A stretch of 64,000 nt of DNA, from contig NZ_JAOEIY010000004.1 of assembly GCF_025966695.1 (NCBI RefSeq), forward strand, positions 408,548-472,547, in the 5' to 3' direction. Position numbers and translations under genes: made by a program. This DNA is from Stutzerimonas sp. S1 (GTDB lineage Bacteria > Pseudomonadota > Gammaproteobacteria > Pseudomonadales > Pseudomonadaceae). Positions 39,346 through 48,878 of the stretch are shown here, piece by piece. The notes beneath the pieces are model-generated. The model ran no database searches, was not told where the DNA came from, and saw only the letters and a program-made list of their open reading frames with translations. Each line of letters starts with the position of its first letter. Positions within the stretch are counted from its first letter, which is position 1.

Positions 39346-40128
39346 ATGCACAAGCTCGTCACTGTTCCCACCATGCTGGCGCTGAGCATCGGCCTCGTCG
39401 CCTGCGCCAACCAGCCCAACGCCAATCTCGAACAGGCCCGCAGCAGTTACTCGGCGCTGCAGAGCGACGCTCGCGCGTCCAGACTCGCCGCCCTGGAAAC
39501 CGAGGACGCCGGCAAGATGCTCGACCAGGCCAACAAGGCCTATCTCGATGACGCCGACGAAGAAAAGGTCGATCAGCTCGCCTATCTGACCCAGCGGCGC
39601 ATCGAACTGGCCGAGCAGACCATCGCTCTGCGCACAGCGGAGCAGGATCTGGAAAAGGCCTCGGCGCGCCGCGCGGAAGCCCGGCTTGAATCGCGCGAGG
39701 CGCAGATTCGCAAACTGCAGCAGGACCTGCAGGCCAAGCAGACCGAACGCGGCACGCTGGTGACCTTCGGTGACGTACTGTTCGATTACGACCGCGCCGA
39801 ACTCAAGCCTGGCGGTATGCGCAGCGTGCAGAAGCTGGCTGATTTCCTCAACGACAATCCCGAGCGCAAGGTGATCGTCGAGGGCTACACCGACAGCACC
39901 GGCTCGGCGGCTTACAACCAGAGGTTGTCAGAGCGTCGCGCCGATGCGGTGCGCATGGCGCTGGTGAAGATGGGTGTCGATCCGCAGCGCATCGTCACGC
40001 AAGGCTATGGCAAGGAGTACCCGGTGGCGAGCAACAGCACCTCCTCCGGGCGCGCCATGAACCGGCGTGTCGAAGTGACCATCTCTGACGACCATCGCCC
40101 GGTCGCCCCGCGCTCCTCGATGCGCTAA
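39346..40128 (+). CDS. OmpA-family lipoprotein with N-terminal DUF4398 coiled coil
   Basis: 260 residues. Signal with lipobox near GLVACANQP (Cys about 20), a DUF4398 coiled-coil region (about 30-125), then the OmpA C-terminal peptidoglycan-binding domain (TFGDVLFDYDRAELKPGG, VEGYTDSTGSAAYNQRLSERRADAV, GYGKEYPVASNSTSSGRAMNRRVEV). It probably tethers the outer membrane to peptidoglycan. The upstream DUF4398 lipoprotein could pair with it through the coiled coil. Confidence 0.92.
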   Translation: MHKLVTVPTMLALSIGLVACANQPNANLEQARSSYSALQSDARASRLAALETEDAGKMLDQANKAYLDDADEEKVDQLAYLTQRRIELAEQTIALRTAEQDLEKASARRAEARLESREAQIRKLQQDLQAKQTERGTLVTFGDVLFDYDRAELKPGGMRSVQKLADFLNDNPERKVIVEGYTDSTGSAAYNQRLSERRADAVRMALVKMGVDPQRIVTQGYGKEYPVASNSTSSGRAMNRRVEVTISDDHRPVAPRSSMR

Positions 40129-40155
40129 GCGCTGCCGTCGGCACCCTAGCAGAGC

Positions 40156-40189
40156 GAACCGCAGCCTCGCACGGCTGCGGTTCTTATTT
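40156..40189 (+). terminator. Rho-independent terminator after the OmpA-family gene
   Basis: GAACCGCAGCC (40156-40166) and GGCTGCGGTTC (40173-40183) make a perfect 11-bp stem with a 6-base loop, followed by TTATTT. It also lies just beyond the stop of the convergent macrodomain gene. Confidence 0.88.
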
Positions 40190-40200
40190 GCGCAATGACA

Positions 40201-40704
40201 TCAGGCGCCGAGCAAACGCCGGTACAGCGCCTCCTGTTCGGCGGAGAACGCCACCAGGACGACCCGTCGCACATGCGAGGCGCCGTCCAGGGCTTGCTGC
40301 AGTGCGGTCACGGCAACCTCTGCTGCCTGCTCCGCCGGGTAGCCGTAGATGCCGCAGCTGATCGCCGGGAAGGCGATGCTCGCCAGTTCGTGACTGTCGG
40401 CGAGCGCCAGGCTGTTGCGGTAGCACGCCGCCAGCTGGGTGGGCTCGCCGTGAGCGCCGCCCCGCCAGATCGGCCCGACGGTATGGATGATGTAGCGCGC
40501 TGGCAGGCGAAAGCCGGGAGTCAGCTTGGCTTCGCCGACGACACAGCCGCCCAGATTGCGGCAATAGTCGCGCAGTTCGGGGCCGGCGGCGCGATGGATC
40601 GCGCCATCCACTCCGCCGCCGCCCAGCAGCGAAGTGTTGGCGGCGTTGACGATGGCGTCCACCTCCAGGCGGGTGATATCGCCCCGCCACACCGCCAGCT
40701 TCAC
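40201..40704 (-). CDS. Macrodomain protein (O-acetyl-ADP-ribose deacetylase-like)
   Basis: 167 residues from a GTG at 40704 (first residues [23 protein letters not shown]); a long upstream extension in the same frame is out of register with the preceding gene and was rejected. Motifs: [27 protein letters not shown] (catalytic loop Asn/Asp-Gly pocket) and [19 protein letters not shown], as in YmdB-type macrodomains that remove ADP-ribose or deacetylate OAADPr. The start overlaps the stop of the small membrane protein gene by 4 bases (GTGA), so the two are coupled. Confidence 0.92.
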   Translation of the reverse strand: MKLAVWRGDITRLEVDAIVNAANTSLLGGGGVDGAIHRAAGPELRDYCRNLGGCVVGEAKLTPGFRLPARYIIHTVGPIWRGGAHGEPTQLAACYRNSLALADSHELASIAFPAISCGIYGYPAEQAAEVAVTALQQALDGASHVRRVVLVAFSAEQEALYRRLLGA

Positions 40705-41027
40705 CGCAGCGAGGCGCCCGGCACCGGCGCTTCGACGCAGCGCACGGCGCGCTTCTTGTTGTCGACCAGCACGCCGGTCAGGCCCTTCTGTTCGGTATCG
40801 AACAGCACCAGCACGCCGTCGATGCACTGCGCGACCTGCGCCGCCGGCTTCAGCGACACCTTGTAGTCCTCGCCGGGCACTGTCTTGAGCATGGTGTAGT
40901 CAGCCAGCAGCAATGCGTCTTCCGGTTTGGCGATGTGCATGTAGCCGTAATAGGAAAGCACCGCGACGGTGACGATGACGCTGCCGATGGCGGTGAGAAT
41001 CAGCGGGATGGGATTGCGTTCGGACAT
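40701..41027 (-). CDS. Small membrane-anchored conserved protein coupled to the macrodomain gene
   Basis: 108 residues from ATG 41027 ([19 protein letters not shown]). One N-terminal helix (about 8-28), then about 75 residues with two Cys (QCIDG, VRCVEAP) that could form a disulfide if periplasmic. I do not recognise a family. The 4-base overlap with the macrodomain gene suggests linked expression. Confidence 0.7.
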   Translation of the reverse strand: MSERNPIPLILTAIGSVIVTVAVLSYYGYMHIAKPEDALLLADYTMLKTVPGEDYKVSLKPAAQVAQCIDGVLVLFDTEQKGLTGVLVDNKKRAVRCVEAPVPGASLR

Positions 41028-41090
41028 GGAAGCTCTCGGTCGAAACAAAGGGGCGCATTGTGGCAAATTTGCCAGCCGCGTGGCGGGGGA

Positions 41091-41837
41091 TCAGCTACCA
41101 CCCGCGCGCGTCTCGCCGCGCGCCTGCACGGTTGCCGCGTAGACCCGTTCGGCCAGGCGCGAGAACGGCAGACTCTGGATCCATACGCTGCCGGTGCCCT
41201 TGAGCGTGGTCAGCAGCAAGCCTTCGCCGCCGAACAGCATGCTCTTCAGTCCGCCGGCCAGCTGGATGTCGTAGTCGATGCCCTGGGTGAAGGCCACCAG
41301 ACAACCGGTGTCCAGGCGCAGCGTCTCGTTGTTCAGTTCCTTGCGAATCACCGTGCCACCGGCGTGCACGAAGGCCAGCCCGTTGCCATCCAGACGCTGC
41401 AGAACGAAACCCTCACCTCCGAAGAAGCCGGCACCGATACGCTTGCTGAAGCTGATGCCGATGCGCGTGCCATAAGCCGCACAGAGAAATGCATCCTTCT
41501 GACAGAACAGTTGGCCGCCCACGGCAGCAAGGTCCACTGGCACCACCGTGCCCGGGTAAGGTGCGGCGAAGGCTACGCGTGCCTCGCCCTTGCCTTCATT
41601 GCTGAAATGGGTGAGGAACAGCGACTCCCCAGTGATCATCCGCTTACCCATACCCCACAGCTTGCCGAGCACGCCGCTGCTGGAGCCGTCACCCATGCGT
41701 GTCTCGAAGCGCACGCCATCGGTCATGTAATTCATCGCGCCGGCTTCGGCGATGACCGTCTCGCCTGGGTCGAGGACGATTTCCACACTTTGGGCAGACT
41801 GGCCGAGAACTTCGTACTCAAGCTGGTGACTGGACAC
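41091..41837 (-). CDS. TIGR00266 / AIM24-like protein
   Basis: 248 residues from a GTG at 41837 with RBS GGAGC. Beta-rich AIM24 (DUF124) fold: [114 protein letters not shown]. Bacterial role unknown. A longer open frame upstream has no similarity. It lies downstream of a Bax-inhibitor-type membrane protein gene on the same strand. Confidence 0.9.
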   Translation of the reverse strand: MSSHQLEYEVLGQSAQSVEIVLDPGETVIAEAGAMNYMTDGVRFETRMGDGSSSGVLGKLWGMGKRMITGESLFLTHFSNEGKGEARVAFAAPYPGTVVPVDLAAVGGQLFCQKDAFLCAAYGTRIGISFSKRIGAGFFGGEGFVLQRLDGNGLAFVHAGGTVIRKELNNETLRLDTGCLVAFTQGIDYDIQLAGGLKSMLFGGEGLLLTTLKGTGSVWIQSLPFSRLAERVYAATVQARGETRAGGS

Positions 41838-41920
41838 GGCGGGCTCCTGGGTCCGGAAGGTTGCGACGCACCAACGAACCCAGCGGAGCGCCGCGACCTG
41901 CGCAGCACTCCGCTCGCCCG

Positions 41921-42580
41921 CTACTTGCGTCCGAGAATGCGCAGGATACGCAGGAACAGGTTGATGATGTCCATATAGAGCGCGGCGGCGCTGTCGACGG
42001 CATTGTCCAGGGTCTTGGGAATCTGGTTCGCCCGCCCCCAGTCGACGCCGACATAGCCGCAGAAGATCAGCACCACGACCCAGTCGATCACGCCATGGTG
42101 AATGCCGAGGACAAACACCTCGACCAGCTCGACGACGATCACCAGCAGCAGCGCAACCGTCAGGGCGCTGGCGATGCTGGCGAAGAAGCGTGGAAACAGG
42201 GTACCCAACAGCATCATGCCCAGGGTCACCAGCGCCGTGACGCGTATCGCCTCGTGCACCAGCGCACTGTCGTAGCGACTCACCACCAGGTTGACGATGA
42301 GACCGAAGGGTACGACCACCAGGTTGTAGCCAATGAAGCTCAGCCACGGCTGCTGGGAGCGGTGGAACAGCCAGGCACCGGTCAGACAGCTGGCGAAGTA
42401 GCCGCCGAAGAACAGCCAGGGATGAATGCTGCGAATGGACTCGACCGGGATGTTGCCAACCATCCACCAATTGATCCAGAAGCCCCAGCACAGCGTGAGA
42501 CCGATGACGAGGTTGTAGGCAGCGGGTGATAACGTCCGATCGGTCAGGCTCGGACGCCGGGCAAAGACTGAGTTTTCCAT
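41921..42580 (-). CDS. Bax inhibitor-1 (BI-1/YccA-like) family membrane protein
   Basis: 219 residues with seven hydrophobic helices (for example [63 protein letters not shown]) and the end motif [20 protein letters not shown], which marks the bacterial BI-1/US12 group. YetJ in this group leaks calcium; the function here is unknown. Confidence 0.88.
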   Translation of the reverse strand: MENSVFARRPSLTDRTLSPAAYNLVIGLTLCWGFWINWWMVGNIPVESIRSIHPWLFFGGYFASCLTGAWLFHRSQQPWLSFIGYNLVVVPFGLIVNLVVSRYDSALVHEAIRVTALVTLGMMLLGTLFPRFFASIASALTVALLLVIVVELVEVFVLGIHHGVIDWVVVLIFCGYVGVDWGRANQIPKTLDNAVDSAAALYMDIINLFLRILRILGRK

Positions 42581-42632
42581 TTCGTTACGCTTCCTTGCGT
42601 GGTGTGAGGCTCGCTATTCGAGTCGGGATGTC

Positions 42633-43928
42633 TCAAAGAATGTTCGCGTAGTCGGCTTCGATGCGATCCAGGCTCAGGTGATTGAGGAAGTTGGAGAAGC
42701 ACATCCAGGCCGACAACGCGTTGAGATCCTGGAACTGCTGCGGCAAGTACTTCGGCGGCACCACCATGCCCTCGTCGACCAACTGGCGCAGGGTGCGCAT
42801 GTCTTCCAGCGTGGTCTTGCCACAGAACAGCAGCGGGATCTGCTCGAGCTGGCCTTTGCGCACAGCGAGCTGGATGTAGTTGTAAATCATGATGAAGCCC
42901 TTCAGATAGGACAGGTCCTTGGTGAAGGGCAGGCCATCGGGCGTCGAGCCGCGAAAGACCCGGCTGGCATTGCTGTAGCACTCGTCATCGCCGTAACCCT
43001 GCTCCTGGAAGAAGGCGAAGACGTCGAGGAAATCGGCACCCTCCTCGGCCATGTGGATCGCACGAGTGCGGTTGGTCAGCTTGCGCAGACGTGTCGGATA
43101 CGAGGCGAAGGCGATGACTTCCATCAGGATGGCCAGGCCCTCCTGAGTCACCGTCGAGGACGGCGGCCCCTTGGCGAGGAAAGTGCAAATCGGCTGGTTC
43201 AGGCCATTGAGCGTGGTGCCGACGTGCACCAACCCTTCATGCACTTCCAGCGCGCGCACGTCACGCTCGTTGAACAGTGCGTCGCTGCGAATCTTGATGT
43301 AGTCGGCACCCGCCGCAGCATCGGCGAGGATGCCATCCGACTCGAACACGCGGATCACGCCTTCGCCCTCACCGAACACGGCATCGAGCCGTTTCTGCAG
43401 CAGCGCGACCGCCTGTTTGGCATCGAGGCGCTTGGGTTCGTCCTTGAGGTCGCCGCGGTCGGCGATGTTGTTCAGGTAGTCGGAAAGCATCAGGCCGAGG
43501 TCGGCCAGGGTCGGGTCGCCGGCGTGGAAAGCGTCTGATGCGGCGCCGTAGAGCTCCTGCGAGATCATGCCGAAGTCGGGCGTGCCGCGCGCCTCGAGCA
43601 TGCGGATGACCATGCGGTATTCCTTGCACATGCGTCGCATGATCTGCCCGACCGGATTGAACTGCCCCAGCTGGCGGGTGATATCACGCTCGATGTCCTG
43701 AAATTCCTGCTTCTTCGCGCTGGAATCGAAGGACAACGGTCGGCGCTCGTAATAACCACGATCGACCACCGGTAACTCGCGCCCGCTGGTTGCGAAGAAA
43801 CCCTGGCGAATGCTGTCGTCCCACTTCACCGCATCGAGCACGCGTACCGGCGTCTGCGCCTCGACGATGCGGTCAGACAGCCCGCGCACGATCGTCTGAT
43901 ATTCGTCCAGATTGTTACGGGTGTTCAT
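42633..43928 (-). CDS. QEGLA-motif family protein (putative metallopeptidase, 'flavohemoglobin expression-modulating')
   Basis: 431 residues of the DUF1704/TIGR02421 family. It shows HEGLVH (230-235), an HExxxH zinc-site pattern, and the naming motif TQEGLA (261-266). Eukaryotic relatives of this family (MATCAP) are tubulin carboxypeptidases with HExxxH, so a zinc carboxypeptidase activity is a fair inference. In bacteria the family is known mainly through an effect on flavohemoglobin expression. Cytoplasmic, no signal peptide. Follows no obvious operon partner; the BI-1 gene lies 52 bases downstream. Confidence 0.87.
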   Translation of the reverse strand: MNTRNNLDEYQTIVRGLSDRIVEAQTPVRVLDAVKWDDSIRQGFFATSGRELPVVDRGYYERRPLSFDSSAKKQEFQDIERDITRQLGQFNPVGQIMRRMCKEYRMVIRMLEARGTPDFGMISQELYGAASDAFHAGDPTLADLGLMLSDYLNNIADRGDLKDEPKRLDAKQAVALLQKRLDAVFGEGEGVIRVFESDGILADAAAGADYIKIRSDALFNERDVRALEVHEGLVHVGTTLNGLNQPICTFLAKGPPSSTVTQEGLAILMEVIAFASYPTRLRKLTNRTRAIHMAEEGADFLDVFAFFQEQGYGDDECYSNASRVFRGSTPDGLPFTKDLSYLKGFIMIYNYIQLAVRKGQLEQIPLLFCGKTTLEDMRTLRQLVDEGMVVPPKYLPQQFQDLNALSAWMCFSNFLNHLSLDRIEADYANIL

Positions 43929-44077
43929 CCAAACCTCGCCAGCGATGAGCCGCAGCGCTCAGGTTATACACGAGCCGACCGCCGGAAACAGTGGCCAGGT
44001 CGTGAGCCTGACGCTGGCCACCCGTTGCGGGCGGCCAGCGAAAGCACACCGGTGAAAACCGGCGCGCTACCCGGCGA

Positions 44078-45580
44078 TCAGAGTTCCGGACGCATGTGCG
44101 GGAAGAGGATCACGTCGCGGATCGACGGCGAGTTGGTCAGCAGCATCACCAGACGGTCGATGCCGATACCCTCGCCCGCGGTCGGCGGCATGCCGTATTC
44201 CAGCGCACGAACGAAGTCGGCGTCGAAGTGCATGGCCTCGTCGTCCCCGGCGTCCTTGTCGGCCACCTGGGCGTGGAAGCGCTCGGCCTGATCCTCGGCA
44301 TCGTTGAGCTCGGAATAGGCGTTGGCGATCTCGCGGCCGCCGATGAACAGCTCGAAGCGGTCGGTGACGTTGGGATTGCGATCGTTGCGCCGGGCCAGCG
44401 GCGAGACCTCGAACGGGTACTCGGTGATGAAGGTCGGCTGCTCCAGCTTGTGCTCGACCAGCTCCTCGAAAATCATCACCTGCAGCTTGCCCAGGCCTTC
44501 GTGACCGAGCAGCTTGGCGCCGGCCTTCTTGGCCAGGGCACGGGCCTTCTCCAGATCGTTGAGATCGGCGGCCGAGATCTCCGGGTTGAACTTGAGGATC
44601 GAGTCGAACACCGACAGCCGCGCGAAGGGCTCGCCGAAGTGGAACACCTTGTCGCCATAGGGCACGTCGGTGCTGCCGAGCACGGCCTGGGCCAGCTCGC
44701 GGAACAGCTCCTCGGTCAGGTCCATGTTGTCTTCGTAGTCGGCGTAGGCCTGGTAGAACTCGAGCATGGTGAACTCGGGGTTGTGCCGGGTCGAGACGCC
44801 TTCGTTACGGAAGTTGCGGTTGATCTCGAACACGCGCTCGAAGCCACCGACCACCAGGCGCTTGAGGTAGAGCTCCGGTGCGATGCGCAGGAACATCGGC
44901 ATGTCCAGCGCGTTGTGGTGGGTCTCGAACGGCTTGGCCGCGGCGCCGCCAGGGATGGTCTGCAGCATCGGCGTTTCCACTTCGAGGAAGTCACGCTCGG
45001 CGAGAAACTTGCGGATGTGCGCGATGACCTGGGAGCGCACGCGGAAGGTCTCGCGTACTTCCTCGTTCACCATCAGGTCGACGTAGCGCTGGCGATAGCG
45101 CTGCTCGGTGTCGGTCAGGCCGTGGAACTTGTCCGGCAGCGGACGCAGCGACTTGGTCAGCAGCCGCACGTTGTTCATATAGACGTACAGGTCGCCCTTG
45201 CCCGAACGCGCCAGGGTGCCCTCGGCGGCAATGATGTCGCCCAGGTCGAAATGCTTGACCGCCTCAACCTGCTCGGCCGGCAGGGTCTTGCGATCGACGT
45301 AGACCTGGATGCGCCCGCTCATGTCCTGCAGCACCATGAACGGTCCGCGGTTGAGCATGATCCGTCCGGCGACCTTGACCGGAATGGCGGCCGCTTCCAG
45401 CTCCTCCTTGGTCTTCTCGGCGTACTGTTTCTGCAGGTCGCCTGCATAGCGGTCGCGACGGAAGTCATTGGGGAAGGCATTGCCCTGCTCGCGCACGGCA
45501 GCAAGCTTTTCCTTGCGCTGGGCGATCAGCTTGTTTTCTTCCTCTTGGATGGCGTGCTGGTTCAGCGGTTGTTCGCTCAT
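44078..45580 (-). CDS. lysS: Lysyl-tRNA synthetase, class II
   Basis: 500 residues. The OB-fold anticodon-binding domain (about 60-150; [27 protein letters not shown]) precedes the class II core with motif 2 ([23 protein letters not shown]) and motif 3 ([31 protein letters not shown]). Charges tRNA-Lys. It follows prfB after 63 bases, the common prfB-lysS pair. Confidence 0.98.
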   Translation of the reverse strand: MSEQPLNQHAIQEEENKLIAQRKEKLAAVREQGNAFPNDFRRDRYAGDLQKQYAEKTKEELEAAAIPVKVAGRIMLNRGPFMVLQDMSGRIQVYVDRKTLPAEQVEAVKHFDLGDIIAAEGTLARSGKGDLYVYMNNVRLLTKSLRPLPDKFHGLTDTEQRYRQRYVDLMVNEEVRETFRVRSQVIAHIRKFLAERDFLEVETPMLQTIPGGAAAKPFETHHNALDMPMFLRIAPELYLKRLVVGGFERVFEINRNFRNEGVSTRHNPEFTMLEFYQAYADYEDNMDLTEELFRELAQAVLGSTDVPYGDKVFHFGEPFARLSVFDSILKFNPEISAADLNDLEKARALAKKAGAKLLGHEGLGKLQVMIFEELVEHKLEQPTFITEYPFEVSPLARRNDRNPNVTDRFELFIGGREIANAYSELNDAEDQAERFHAQVADKDAGDDEAMHFDADFVRALEYGMPPTAGEGIGIDRLVMLLTNSPSIRDVILFPHMRPEL

Positions 45581-45643
45581 TGCGGGTCGTCCCGGTCAAA
45601 TCGTTTCAATGGGGTGCTTGCGGCTTGAGGCTTGCAGCTGCTC

Positions 45644-46739
45644 TCAGAGCCCCTGTTTCAGGCTGGCTTCGAGGTACCCGTCGAGGTCGCCGTCGAGCAC
45701 CTTCTGGCAATCGCTGCGCTCCACGCCGGTACGCAGATCCTTGATGCGCGAGTCGTCGAGCACGTAGGAACGGATCTGGTGGCCCCAGCCGATGTCCGAC
45801 TTGCTGTCTTCCAGCGCCTGAGAGGCGGCGTTGCGCTTCTGCATTTCCAGCTCGTACAACTTGGCCCGCAGCATCTTCATGGCGGTGTCCTTGTTGGCGT
45901 GCTGGGAACGTTCATTCTGGCAGGCCACCACGGTATTGGTCGGCACGTGGGTGATACGCACCGCCGAGTCGGTGGTGTTGACGTGCTGACCACCGGCGCC
46001 GGAGGAGCGGTAGGTGTCGATGCGCAGGTCGGCCGGGTTGATCTCGATCTCCACCCTGTCGTCGATCTCGGGCGATACGAATACCGCCGAGAACGAGGTG
46101 TGGCGACGGGCGCCGGAGTCGAACGGGCTCTTGCGCACCAGGCGGTGCACGCCGATCTCGGTGCGCAGCCAGCCGAAGGCGTATTCGCCCTTGATATGCA
46201 CGGTGGCGCCCTTGATGCCGGCGACTTCACCCTCGGACAGCTCGACGATCTCGGCATTGAAGCCACGCTTGTCGGCCCAGCGCAGGTACATACGCAGCAG
46301 GATGTTGGCCCAGTCCTGGGCCTCGGTACCGCCGGAGCCAGCCTGGATATCGAGGTAGCAGTTGTTGGGGTCCATCTCGTGGCTGAACATGCGGCGGAAC
46401 TCGAGCTTCTCGAGAATTCCGCGCAGGCGCTCGACTTCGGCCACGACATCGTTCATCGCGCCTTCGTCGTTTTCTTCGGCGGCCATTTCCAGCAGGTCGC
46501 GCGAATCGGCCAAGCCGCCGTCGAGGTCGTCGATGGTTTCGACGATCTGCGCCAGGGTGGCGCGCTCACGGCCCAGGTTCTGGGCGTACTCGGGGTTGTT
46601 CCAGACGTTCGGGTCTTCGAGTTCGCGGTTTACTTCGACGAGACGATCATGCTTCTGATCGTAGTCAAAGATACCCCCGAATCGACAAAGTGCGCTCGGA
46701 CAGGTCCTTGATGCTGTTGAGGATCGGGTTGATTTCCAT
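45644..46739 (-). CDS. prfB: Peptide chain release factor 2, with programmed +1 frameshift
   Basis: Reads UGA/UAA stop codons. Start ATG 46739; 24 codons run to CTT (46668-46670) followed by in-frame TGA (46665-46667). Shifting +1 by one base at CTT-TGA-C gives GAC-TAC-GAT and an open frame to 45644, for a total of 364 residues. The shift site has the usual upstream SD-like GGGGGT and CTTTGAC slip. SPF anticodon-like tripeptide ([11 protein letters not shown]) and GGQ ([17 protein letters not shown]) are intact. The shift is the classic autoregulation of RF2: low RF2 favours frameshifting. Confidence 0.97.
46664..46680 (-). promoter_or_regulatory. Programmed frameshift site of prfB
   Basis: On the minus strand the site reads GGGGGTATCTTTGAC. 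The G-run pairs with the anti-SD of 16S rRNA, the CTT codon slips onto TTT-type pairing, and TGA is the slow stop codon. It is the same arrangement as in E. coli prfB. Confidence 0.95.
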
Positions 46740-46884
46740 GGTAGGCAGCTCTCAATCGGACGATGCGAAAAGCCGGCGATTATAACCGAGCGCGCCTACG
46801 CTGACAGCCCGTGCGGGCAGATCGCCGTGACCGCACGACCACCGGGCTGCACAAGGAAAAATCCACCTCCTTCGCGGGACAGGA

Positions 46885-47607
46885 TCAGCCGGAAATACCG
46901 CGCACCTGGTTCTCCAACTCCGCCTTGAGCTGGGGATCGAGCTTGAGCTGGCGTGCCAGTTCCTCGAGATAGGCGCGCTCCATGAAGTGCTCCTCGTCCA
47001 CCGCCAGTACGCTGGCCAGGTACATCTCGGCAGCCATCTCCGGTGTCTGCGCGGCCGCCGCTACTTCAGCGGGATCGAGCGGCTTGTTCAACTCGGCGTC
47101 CAGCCAATGCTGCAGGTCGCCATCACTGGTCAGCTTGGCCACCTCGGCATCGATCAGCTGACGCTCGCGGGCATCGATATGTCCGTCGGATTTGGCCGCC
47201 GCGACCAGTGCCTTGAGAATGGCCTGGCTATGTTGCTCGACCTGCGCCGGCGGCAGGCGATCGACGGTTTGCGGTGCACCCTGCGGCGCGCTGGCCTGCT
47301 GCGCCTGCCAGTTGCTGTAGGCCTTGTAGGCCAGCACCCCCAACGCGGCGAGGCCGCCGTAGGTCACCGCCTTGCCACCGAATTTGCGCGCTTTCTTGTT
47401 GCCCAGCAGCAGCCCCATGGCCCCTGCCGCCAGCGCCCCGCCGCCGGCGCCCGAGAGCAGATTGCCGAGCGAGCCACTGCCGGCGCCGCCGAGCAGATCA
47501 TTCAACCCAGCTGCGGCAGGCTTTCCGCCGGCGGTTGGCGTTTGCTGCTTGCTCAACAGCTCCTGTCCGGTTTTAAGAAGTTGGTCGAGAAGGCCACTGG
47601 TTTTCAT
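46885..47607 (-). CDS. DUF533 / TerB-like (YebE) inner-membrane protein
   Basis: 240 residues from ATG 47607 (MKTSGLLDQLLKTGQELL). Gly/Ala-rich segment (GGAGSGSLGNLLSGAGGGALAAGAMGLLLGNKK), a membrane helix (YGGLAALGVLAYKAY), and the C-terminal TerB-like helical domain with acidic residues (SDGHIDARERQLIDAEVAKL). YebE is a stress-related membrane protein of unknown function. Confidence 0.88.
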   Translation of the reverse strand: MKTSGLLDQLLKTGQELLSKQQTPTAGGKPAAAGLNDLLGGAGSGSLGNLLSGAGGGALAAGAMGLLLGNKKARKFGGKAVTYGGLAALGVLAYKAYSNWQAQQASAPQGAPQTVDRLPPAQVEQHSQAILKALVAAAKSDGHIDARERQLIDAEVAKLTSDGDLQHWLDAELNKPLDPAEVAAAAQTPEMAAEMYLASVLAVDEEHFMERAYLEELARQLKLDPQLKAELENQVRGISG

Positions 47608-47657
47608 CGATACACCTGCGAAGGAAAAGAAATAGAGGTGACAGCCGTTCCGTCCAG

Positions 47658-48758
47658 TCAGTCCGGCAACTGGCGGATCGGCGTGTCGCGATGGGCGGCG
47701 CGCACATACTGCGCCGGCCACGGCACCGAGTTATCGCCCAGGTGCTCGGCAGCGTGCAGCGGCCAGTAGGGGTCGCGCAGCAGCTCACGTGCCAGCAGGA
47801 TCAGATCCGCCTGCCCGGTGCGCAGGATGTGCTCGGCCTGCACCGCCTCGGTGATCATGCCCACGGTACCCGTGGCGATGCCGGCTTCTTTGCGCACGCG
47901 TTCGGCGAACTGGGTCTGATAGCCCGGGCCGACCGGAATTTCCGCGTTGGCAGCAGTTCCGCCGGACGACACGTCGATCAGATCTACGCCCAGCGGCTTG
48001 AGTCGGCGCGCCAGCTCGACGGTTTCATCGGGATTCCAGCCATCCTCCACCCAATCGGTCGCCGACAGTCGGACAAACAGCGGCAGCTCCTCCGGCCAGA
48101 CGGCACGTACCGCTTCGGTCACTTCCAGCAGCAGGCGGATCCGATTGTCGAACGAGCCGCCGTAGCGATCCTGGCGCTGGTTGGACAGCGGTGAGAGGAA
48201 CTGATGCAGCAGGTAGCCGTGTGCCGCATGCACCTCGGCGACCTTGAAGCCCGCGGCCAACGAACGCTCCGCCGCCCGCACGAAAGCCTCGATCACCGCT
48301 GCGATGCCCGCATCGTCGAGCGCGGTCGGCACGGCATACTGGGGGTCGAAGGCAATGCTCGACGGCCCCACCGGCGTCCAGCCGCCTTCGGCGATCGGCA
48401 CGCTGCCATGCTTGCCGAGCCAGGGTTGCCAGCTGCTGCCTTTGCGTCCGGCGTGTGCCAACTGCACGCCCGCCACGGAACCCTGTGCCTCGATGAACCG
48501 GGTAATCCGTCGCAGCGGCTCGACCTGCTCGTCGTTCCAGATGCCGAGGTCTTGCGGCGAGATCCGCCCTTCGGCCAGCACAGCCGTGGCTTCGATGATG
48601 ACCAGGCCGGCGCCACCCACCGCGCGGCTGCCCAGGTGTACCAGATGCCAATCGTTGGCCACGCCGGCCTTAGCCGAGTACTGGCACATCGGCGACACGG
48701 CGATGCGATTGGGCAAAGTGAGCTGGCGGAGGGTCAGCGGCTGGAAGAGCTGGGTCAT
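47658..48758 (-). CDS. Old yellow enzyme family NADH:flavin oxidoreductase (YqjM-like)
   Basis: 366 residues from ATG 48758. TIM-barrel FMN ene-reductase of the YqjM group: C25 and Y27 in SPMCQYSAK match the regulatory Cys and active-site Tyr of YqjM, with the substrate/FMN site in QLAHAGRKGS, HAAHGYLLHQFLSPLSNQRQDRYGGS and VRLSATDW. Reduces activated C=C bonds of enones and other electrophiles. Confidence 0.94.
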   Translation of the reverse strand: MTQLFQPLTLRQLTLPNRIAVSPMCQYSAKAGVANDWHLVHLGSRAVGGAGLVIIEATAVLAEGRISPQDLGIWNDEQVEPLRRITRFIEAQGSVAGVQLAHAGRKGSSWQPWLGKHGSVPIAEGGWTPVGPSSIAFDPQYAVPTALDDAGIAAVIEAFVRAAERSLAAGFKVAEVHAAHGYLLHQFLSPLSNQRQDRYGGSFDNRIRLLLEVTEAVRAVWPEELPLFVRLSATDWVEDGWNPDETVELARRLKPLGVDLIDVSSGGTAANAEIPVGPGYQTQFAERVRKEAGIATGTVGMITEAVQAEHILRTGQADLILLARELLRDPYWPLHAAEHLGDNSVPWPAQYVRAAHRDTPIRQLPD

Positions 48759-48878
48759 GGAAACCTCGACTGCGAAGAGTGCGTCTTTGGACTCTCTACA
48801 GTAGAGACGGTTTCCGTGAGAAAACCCAGCCGGCCGGCCCACGGAACCGCAACCGCACGTTTCCGCGATACCCGCTCG

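Noticed and set aside
44096..45628. 510-codon plus-strand frame opposite lysS
   Set aside because: LysS is unambiguous; the mirror frame is rich in V, E, L and G with no domain.
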